A DNA stretch of 64,000 nt, taken from positions 1-64,000 of the forward strand of contig JBBRLL010000007.1 of assembly GCA_038231395.1 (NCBI GenBank), written 5' to 3'. The first letter of the stretch is position 1. Every line of letters starts with the position of its first letter. The position numbers and the translations under genes were made by a program. The notes under the pieces are model-generated. The model saw nothing but the letters and a program-made list of their open reading frames with translations. It was not told where the DNA came from and did no database searches. Origin of the DNA: Stagnihabitans sp038231395 (GTDB lineage Bacteria; Pseudomonadota; Alphaproteobacteria; Rhodobacterales; Rhodobacteraceae). This document shows positions 58,431 through 64,000 of this stretch, in pieces.

Positions 58431-58997
58431 TTACGGAATGATCCGACTGTATTTCACGCCTTGCAACGTGGCACCGGCGATCAGGCCTTGCTGGCCAAAA
58501 ATCAGGGCCACGACCGGGTTCAGTTCGGTGGTGTCTTTCCCGATGCTCGCCCCTTGCTCCGGCGTGGCATAAGTCACTCCCGCACCTGCGGCCCAACCCG
58601 ATCCTGCCCGGAACACTTGCAAGGAATCCTGGGTCAAAAAGAAGATCGCATGGGCATATTGCTGCGCCCCGATCTGAAACCCGATCGAGGCAGAGGTGGC
58701 AGAATAGTAATCCACCGTCACATCATTGATCCGCAGCGCGCCACGGCCATAAGAGCCGCCAACGCCAAAGCCGACCTCGGTGACCAGCGGGATGAACAGA
58801 ACGCCTTTGGCGGTACGGGCCAGATCTTTGGTGCCGGGATAGCGCGAATACAGATAGTCCCGCGTCGCATCGACCCGCGCATCAATCTTTTGACTGGCGT
58901 TGGAGCCGATGCCGTTGCCAAGGATCGACCCGTCACAGGCCGCAAGCCCAAAGGCCGCACAGCCCGATACCACAAAATTCCGCCGGGAGATGGTCAT
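58431..58997 (-). CDS. SYLF-domain (YSC84-like) lipoprotein
   Basis: A 188-residue protein. The N-terminus TISRRNFVVSGCAAFGLAAC combines a twin-arginine motif with a lipobox ending in Cys, so a Tat-exported lipoprotein is predicted. The rest is a SYLF (Ysc84) lipid-binding domain: AKGVLFIPLVTEVGFGVGGSYGRGAL, YYSATSASIGFQIGAQQYAHAIFFLT and GVTYATPEQGASIGKDTTELNPVVALIFGQQGLIAG. Function in bacteria is poorly known. Confidence 0.88.
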   Translation of the reverse strand: MTISRRNFVVSGCAAFGLAACDGSILGNGIGSNASQKIDARVDATRDYLYSRYPGTKDLARTAKGVLFIPLVTEVGFGVGGSYGRGALRINDVTVDYYSATSASIGFQIGAQQYAHAIFFLTQDSLQVFRAGSGWAAGAGVTYATPEQGASIGKDTTELNPVVALIFGQQGLIAGATLQGVKYSRIIP

Positions 58998-59033
58998 GTC
59001 ACTGCCTCGCTGCTCATCCGGGCTCTTTGACCC

Positions 59034-59200
59034 TTACAAACGATAATAGCAGGCCAGCGGCCTTCCGCCAAGCGGCGTGGCGCTGTTCAGCCGTCTGTCG
59101 CCGATGGTCCTCTCAGGGTGGCCGCGTTCAAGGACTGAATAATCCGGGACATCGACGAGATTGGCAGGGCAAAAAGCGCGGCTGGCCACAGCTTCGGGCC
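59034..59200 (-). other. Unassigned small open frame between hemB and the SYLF gene
   Basis: A minus-strand frame reading without stop from the hemB 3' end, with protein-like sequence such as AFCPANLVDVPDYSVLERG and LGGRPLACYYRL before a TAA. No ATG lies in range outside hemB; only a GTG near 59188 could start it (about 51 residues), without a clear ribosome site. It may be a small gene, a decayed gene or chance. Confidence 0.25.
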
Positions 59201-59230
59201 GGCGGATGCAGGCTCGCTTAATATCGAGCG

Positions 59231-60238
59231 TCAGACAGAACCGGCGCGGATCGCCTTTGCAGCCTCGATGGCGAAATAGGTCAGCACCCCATCGCATCCG
59301 GCCCGTTTGAAGCACATCAGGCTTTCCATCATCGCCTTTTCACCGTCGATCCAGCCGTTCAGCGCCGCCGCCTTGATCATCGCGTACTCACCACTGACCT
59401 GGTAAGCATAGGTCGGCGCGCCGAAGGCGTCCTTGACCCTGCGGCAGATGTCCAGATAGGGCATGCCGGGTTTGACCATCACCATATCCGCACCCTGAAG
59501 CAGATCCCGTTCCACCAACCGCAACGCCTCGTCCGAATTTGCGGGGTTCATCTGGTAGGTTTTCTTGTCACCCTTCAACGCGCCGGTAGCCCCCACAGCA
59601 TCGCGGAACGGGCCGTAGAAGGCCGATGCGTATTTGGCGGCATAGGACAGGATGGCCACGTTGGAATGACCCGCCCGCTCCAACGCCTGACGGATGGCAC
59701 CGATGCGGCCATCCATCATGTCAGACGGACCAAGGATATCGGCACCGGACTCGGCCTGCGCGAGGGCCATCTTGACCAAGCATTCCACGCTGTCATCGTT
59801 CAGGATAGTGCCATCCCGCACCAAACCATCGTGCCCGTTGGCGTTATACGGGTCAAGCGCCACGTCCGTCATCACAGCGATATCCGGAACCGCCGCCTTG
59901 ATGGCACGGATGGCGCGGTTGGTCAGATTGTCAGGGTTCCACGCCTCTTCGCAGCCATCGGTTTTGACTTCGGGCAAGGTATAGGGGAACAAGCAGATGG
60001 CGGGGATGCCAAGGGCTGCCGCCGCCTCCGCCGCTTTGACCACCAGATCAACCGAACGGCGAACCACACCCGGCATCGACGCGATGGTTTGCGTCACCCC
60101 AACCCCATCGCACAAAAACACCGGCCAGATAAGGTCATTCACCGACAGGGTGTTTTCCTGCGCCAAAGCCCGCAGCGGGGCAGAGGATCGCATCCGGCGG
60201 AAGCGGGTGGCGGGGTGGGGGGCAGAGATCGGGCGCAT
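59231..60238 (-). CDS. hemB: Delta-aminolevulinic acid dehydratase (porphobilinogen synthase)
   Basis: A 335-residue tetrapyrrole enzyme condensing two ALA molecules. Two Schiff-base lysines are in the YAAKYASAFYGPFRDA and MVMVKPGMPYLD segments. At the usual zinc-cysteine site the sequence is TDVALDPYNANGHDG, with Asp/Ala/Asp in place of the three Cys, so it should be of the zinc-independent type known from Rhodobacter. AAAGG lies five bases upstream of the ATG. Divergent from the SufBCD-associated gene. Confidence 0.96.
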   Translation of the reverse strand: MRPISAPHPATRFRRMRSSAPLRALAQENTLSVNDLIWPVFLCDGVGVTQTIASMPGVVRRSVDLVVKAAEAAAALGIPAICLFPYTLPEVKTDGCEEAWNPDNLTNRAIRAIKAAVPDIAVMTDVALDPYNANGHDGLVRDGTILNDDSVECLVKMALAQAESGADILGPSDMMDGRIGAIRQALERAGHSNVAILSYAAKYASAFYGPFRDAVGATGALKGDKKTYQMNPANSDEALRLVERDLLQGADMVMVKPGMPYLDICRRVKDAFGAPTYAYQVSGEYAMIKAAALNGWIDGEKAMMESLMCFKRAGCDGVLTYFAIEAAKAIRAGSV

Positions 60239-60330
60239 AACGACCTTTGATCATGGCTTGGGGCTTGCAGGTTTCGCGCCTGACTGACATGGAATGGCCA
60301 AAGGCTCAAGGGCTGCTGAAGGGACTGTAA

Positions 60331-60855
60331 TTGACCTGGTATCAGATACTGGTCGAGATGATCGACCTGCGTTCTTTTTCGAACCTGTGGTATTGGATCG
60401 TGCTGGCCGTCATCTGGTCTTCGGCGAGCCATTGGGTGCTTGGCGTGCCTTACGACATGGTGCTGCGCGCCCGCAGGCACGGCGGGCAAGCCCAGGCGGA
60501 TATGGAAACCCTGGTGCGGCTCAACACCGCCCGCATGCTGTTTCATTCGCGCGAACGGGGCGCCTGGCTGGTGGGGGCGGTCAGCTTCATGATCACCGTG
60601 CTGGCGTTGCTGGGGTTCGCCTACAAGATCGAATTCGCCCAAGCCGTGCTTTTCCTGTTCGTGCCGCTGTGTGGCTTGGGATATCTGTCGCTGCGGTCGG
60701 CCATCAAGGTGGAGGCCGGGGAGGCGCAGGGCGAGGCCTTGCTGAAACGGCTGCACTACCATCGGCTTTCCGTGCAATTTCTGGGCGTGATGGCGATCAG
60801 CGTGACGGTGTTTTACGGGATGTATTTCAACTCGCATTTTCTTGCGTCGCACTGA
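60331..60855 (+). CDS. Membrane protein annotated as component of SufBCD complex
   Basis: A 174-residue protein with about four membrane helices: LWYWIVLAVIWSSASHWVLGV, GAWLVGAVSFMITVLALLGFAY, FAQAVLFLFVPLCGLGYLSL and LSVQFLGVMAISVTVFYGMYF. In Rhodobacteraceae this protein next to mfd carries the name component of SufBCD complex, but I know of no functional proof. The TTG start has AAGGGA seven bases upstream. It is three bases ahead of mfd, so they are probably co-transcribed. Confidence 0.75.
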   Translation: MTWYQILVEMIDLRSFSNLWYWIVLAVIWSSASHWVLGVPYDMVLRARRHGGQAQADMETLVRLNTARMLFHSRERGAWLVGAVSFMITVLALLGFAYKIEFAQAVLFLFVPLCGLGYLSLRSAIKVEAGEAQGEALLKRLHYHRLSVQFLGVMAISVTVFYGMYFNSHFLASH

Positions 60856-60858
60856 CCG

Positions 60859-63800
60859 ATGGCGGACCGAATACTTCTAGGTGGCGCGCCCGAAGGCTAT
60901 GACGCCCGGTTGCTGGCCAAAGAGCTCGCGCGCGGTCAGCCCGTGATCCACATCGCCCGCGATGACCGGCGGATGGAGGCGATGAGGGTCGCGCTGTCCG
61001 TGATGTCGCCGGGCATTGTGGTGCTGGAGTTTCCGGCCTGGGATTGCCTGCCCTATGACCGCGTCTCGCCCAACCCCGACATCGGGGCGCGGCGGATGGC
61101 CACCTTGGCCGCACTGGCTGCGGGTCTGTCAGCGCCCTTTGTCCTGTTGACCACCCTGAACGCTGCAAATCAACGGATTCCGGCGCAGTCAGTGCTGGAG
61201 AAGGCTTCTTTTGCCGCCGCGGTGGGCGACCGGGTGGACGAGGTGCGGCTGAAACGGTTTCTGGCCAACATGGGGTTTTCGCCGGTCTCTACCGTCAGCG
61301 AACCGGGCGACTACGCCCTGCGCGGCGGTATCGTCGATATCTTCCCACCAGGTCGCGGTTGTCCGGTGCGGCTGGATTTCTTTGGTGACACACTGGACGG
61401 CATCCGGCGGTTTGATCCGGCCACGCAACGCACCACGCAAAAGCTGAAGTCGGTGGAGTTCGCCCCGATGTCAGAGGTGTTGCTGGACGAGGCTGCGATT
61501 GCACGGTTTCGCCAGAATTACCGGGTGGCGTTCGGGGCAGGTGGCTCGGATGACCCGTTGTACGAGGCAGTGACCGCGGGCCGCAAACATCAGGGAATGG
61601 AGCACTGGCTGCCGTTTTTTCATGAACGGCTGGAGACGTTGTTCGACTACCTGCCAAAAGCCTCTGTCATGCTGGATGATCAGGTGACGGCGGCGCGCTT
61701 GTCTCGGTGGGAGGGGATCGAAGACCAATACGACGCCCGCCACGAGGCGATGACAGCAAAGGGGCGGATGGACACGGTCTATAAACCCTCCGCGCCAGAA
61801 TTGCTGTATCTGGACGACGCGGCATGGGAGGCGGCTTTGGCGAGCCACCGCGTGGTACAGCTTTCGCCCCTGTCGCAGGCGCCCGGCCCCGGTGTTCTGG
61901 ATGCCGGAGGGCGCATCGGCCGCAGCTTCGCCCCAGAGCGTCAGCAGGAAAGCGTCAGCCTTTTCGGGGCGTTGGCGGAGTATCTTCGCGTCGAATTGCG
62001 CGAGCGGCACGTGGTGATTGCGTCCTATTCCGACGGAGCACGCGAAAGGCTGAAAGGGCTTCTGGAGGACCAGAAGGTAAAAGGTGCAAAGGAAATCAAG
62101 GACTTCCGCGAGGTACCTGAAGGACACGGCAGCCTGTTTTTGATGGTCTGGGGACTGGATGCGGGCTTTGCGGCGCCGGGCCTGACCGTCATCTCGGAAC
62201 AAGACGTGTTGGGCGAACGCATGGTCGGCAAGGTCCGCCGCAAGCGCAAGGCCGACAACTTCCTGCGCGAGGTGGACACCCTGACGGTCGGCGATTTGGT
62301 GGTGCATGTCGAACATGGCGTTGGGCGCTATCTGGGCCTTGAAACCATCACCGCTTTGGGTGCACCCCATGCCTGCGTCGCCTTGGAATACGCTGAAAAC
62401 GCTAAGCTTTATCTGCCGGTGGAGAATATCGAACTTCTGTCACGCTATGGGCACGAAGAGGGGCTGTTGGACCGTCTGGGCGGCGGTGCGTGGCAGGCCA
62501 AGAAGGCGAAACTCAAGGAACGCATCCGTGAGATTGCTGACAAACTGATGCGGGTGGCCGCCGAACGCGCCTTGCGGCATGCGCCGATCTTGGAAGCGCC
62601 GCATTCGATCTGGGAGGCGTTTGCCGCGCGCTTCCCCTATCAGGAAACCGACGACCAACTGGCCGCCATCGCCGATGTGGTCGCCGACCTGGAAAAAGGC
62701 TCACCCATGGACCGGCTGATCGTCGGCGATGTGGGCTTTGGCAAGACCGAGGTTGCGATGCGCGCGGCCTTTGTTGCGGCCTTGTCAGGGCAACAGGTGG
62801 CGGTGATCTGCCCCACAACACTTTTGGCCCGCCAGCATCATCGCAGCTTTGTCGAACGGTTTCGGGGATTTAACATATCCATCAAACCCTTGTCGCGCTT
62901 TGTCAGCACCAAGGATGCCAATGCCAATCGGGCCGGGATGGCAGATGGCTCGGTTGATATCGTCATCGGTACCCATGCCTTGCTGGCCAAGGGGATCAGC
63001 TTCAAGACCCTTGGTCTGATGGTGATTGATGAAGAGCAGCACTTTGGCGTCAGCCACAAGGAACGCTTGAAAGAGATGCGGTCAGAGGTGCATGTGCTGA
63101 CCCTGACCGCGACGCCGATCCCCCGGACGCTGCAACTTTCCCTGACCGGGGTGCGCGATCTGTCGATCATTGCGACGCCGCCGGTCGACCGTCTGTCGAT
63201 CCGCACCTATGTGTCCGAGTTCGACACCATCACCATCCGCGAAGCGTTGCTGCGCGAACATTATCGTGGCGGGCAAAGCTTTTACGTGGTGCCGCGCATC
63301 TCTGACCTGCACGAGATCGAGGATTTCCTGAAAAACCACGTCCCGGAAGTCACTTATTGCATCGCACACGGTCAACTTGCTGCGGGCGAACTGGATGACC
63401 GGATGAACCAGTTCTACGACGGCAAATACGACGTGCTTCTGGCGACCACGATTGTGGAATCGGGTCTGGATATTCCCACCGCCAACACGATGATCGTGCA
63501 TCGGGCTGACATGTTCGGCCTGTCACAGCTGTATCAGATCCGCGGTCGGGTCGGGCGTTCAAAAACCCGGGCCTATGCCTACCTGACCACCAAACCGCGT
63601 GCGCCGCTGACCCCGCAAGCCACCAAACGGCTGCGGCTGCTGGGCAGCATGGATAACCTTGGGGCGGGGTTCAATCTCGCCTCCCACGACCTTGACCTCA
63701 GGGGGGCTGGCAACCTGCTGGGTGAGGAACAATCGGGTCATATCAAAGAGGTAGGCTACGAACTTTACCAACAGATGTTGGAAGAAACCATCGCCAAGAT

Positions 63801-64000
63801 CAAATCGGGCGAGTTGCAGGGGCTGTCGCCCTTGGATGATAGCTGGTCACCGCAGATCAACCTTTCGGTGCCTGTGATGATCCCGGAGGACTACATCCCC
63901 GACCTTGACGTGCGCCTTGGCCTGTATCGCCGCCTGTCCAACCTTGGCGCCAAGGTGGAGCTGGAGGGTTTTGCGGCGGAGTTGATTGACCGTTTTGGCC
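60859..64000 (+). CDS. mfd: Transcription-repair coupling factor Mfd, N-terminal 1047 residues
   Basis: The gene runs off the right edge; usual length is about 1150 residues. In order: UvrB-homology region with GDYALRGGIVDIFPPG, the RNA polymerase interaction domain (TVGDLVVHVEHGVGRYLGLE, about residue 480), the RecG-like motor with Walker A VGDVGFGKTEVA, DEEQ box in VIDEEQHFGV, TLTATPIPRTL, motif V TTIVESGLDIPTANTMI and QIRGRVGRS, then the TRG motif region, GNLLGEEQSGHI. Mfd removes RNA polymerase stalled at lesions and recruits UvrA. It begins three bases after the preceding stop. Confidence 0.96.
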   Translation, partial: MADRILLGGAPEGYDARLLAKELARGQPVIHIARDDRRMEAMRVALSVMSPGIVVLEFPAWDCLPYDRVSPNPDIGARRMATLAALAAGLSAPFVLLTTLNAANQRIPAQSVLEKASFAAAVGDRVDEVRLKRFLANMGFSPVSTVSEPGDYALRGGIVDIFPPGRGCPVRLDFFGDTLDGIRRFDPATQRTTQKLKSVEFAPMSEVLLDEAAIARFRQNYRVAFGAGGSDDPLYEAVTAGRKHQGMEHWLPFFHERLETLFDYLPKASVMLDDQVTAARLSRWEGIEDQYDARHEAMTAKGRMDTVYKPSAPELLYLDDAAWEAALASHRVVQLSPLSQAPGPGVLDAGGRIGRSFAPERQQESVSLFGALAEYLRVELRERHVVIASYSDGARERLKGLLEDQKVKGAKEIKDFREVPEGHGSLFLMVWGLDAGFAAPGLTVISEQDVLGERMVGKVRRKRKADNFLREVDTLTVGDLVVHVEHGVGRYLGLETITALGAPHACVALEYAENAKLYLPVENIELLSRYGHEEGLLDRLGGGAWQAKKAKLKERIREIADKLMRVAAERALRHAPILEAPHSIWEAFAARFPYQETDDQLAAIADVVADLEKGSPMDRLIVGDVGFGKTEVAMRAAFVAALSGQQVAVICPTTLLARQHHRSFVERFRGFNISIKPLSRFVSTKDANANRAGMADGSVDIVIGTHALLAKGISFKTLGLMVIDEEQHFGVSHKERLKEMRSEVHVLTLTATPIPRTLQLSLTGVRDLSIIATPPVDRLSIRTYVSEFDTITIREALLREHYRGGQSFYVVPRISDLHEIEDFLKNHVPEVTYCIAHGQLAAGELDDRMNQFYDGKYDVLLATTIVESGLDIPTANTMIVHRADMFGLSQLYQIRGRVGRSKTRAYAYLTTKPRAPLTPQATKRLRLLGSMDNLGAGFNLASHDLDLRGAGNLLGEEQSGHIKEVGYELYQQMLEETIAKIKSGELQGLSPLDDSWSPQINLSVPVMIPEDYIPDLDVRLGLYRRLSNLGAKVELEGFAAELIDRFG

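Noticed and set aside
1..64000. tRNA, rRNA or prophage genes
   Set aside because: Intergenic gaps were read for T-loop-type sequence and none was convincing; no integrase or phage genes are present.

Overview
The window is GC-rich, densely coding chromosomal DNA from an alphaproteobacterium, most probably a Rhodobacteraceae (Roseobacter/Rhodobacter-type) member. The indicators are the gene order dusB-ntrB-ntrC-ntrY-ntrX-hfq-hflX, an NtrC without the sigma54-contact GAFTGA motif, a fused ispDF, the DUF6477/DUF6456 pair, a SufBCD-associated membrane protein next to mfd, and a HemB without the zinc-binding cysteines. No rRNA, tRNA, CRISPR, prophage or intact insertion sequence was seen. Both window edges cut genes: a GcvT/dimethylglycine-dehydrogenase-like enzyme at the left and mfd at the right.

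Layout. 1-5159: a compact co-directional catabolic cluster (GcvT-domain oxidoreductase, isocitrate lyase/PEP mutase-family enzyme, pyrrolysine-free MttB-family methyltransferase, 3-hydroxyisobutyrate dehydrogenase-like enzyme, Cys/Met-metabolism PLP enzyme). 5293-7186: NDUFA12-like complex I protein, MlaD, DUF2155 protein and convergent aat. 7361-10540: MacA/MacB-type export system with separate ATPase and permease genes. 10650-12358: DUF1127 protein and a divergent MocR regulator sharing a two-operator control region. 12897-15768: polyamine-type ABC importer (two permeases and an ATPase, no binding protein nearby). 15836-17398: TetR regulator and PPK2. 17503-21331 (minus strand): EamA exporter, orphan P-loop ATPase, metA and an alpha/beta hydrolase, with two structured leader candidates. 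21601-27521: FadL porin, EamA and MFS transporters, a zinc alcohol dehydrogenase, a nitroreductase and an ABM-domain protein. 27588-30938: guaA and a second, solitary MttB-family gene. 31227-34073: DUF6477, DUF6456 regulator and a lysine-rich orphan. 34188-40931: lipA, GST, dihaem cytochrome c, hpt, RatA/COQ10-like protein, and a divergent GT39 and GT2-GtrA pair. 41377-42780: RTX protein. 42829-45022: overlapping ispDF-pgpA-cinA. 45350-54359: the nitrogen regulatory operon. 54379-58997: GNAT acetyltransferase, penicillin acylase, HIBADH-like enzyme and a SYLF lipoprotein. 59231-64000: hemB, SufBCD-associated protein and mfd.

The least ordinary content is (a) the left-edge methylamine-type catabolic cluster, whose substrate cannot be named and which has no visible corrinoid protein; (b) two leader RNA candidates in the EamA/ATPase/metA operon, one an 84-nt nested three-helix structure and one an 11-bp stem that covers the ribosome-binding site; (c) two families of dispersed palindromic intergenic repeats and several 14-17 bp tandem arrays; and (d) NtrC and NtrX proteins that both lack GAFTGA. 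Functional calls rest on recognising family motifs in the translations; no database search was possible.
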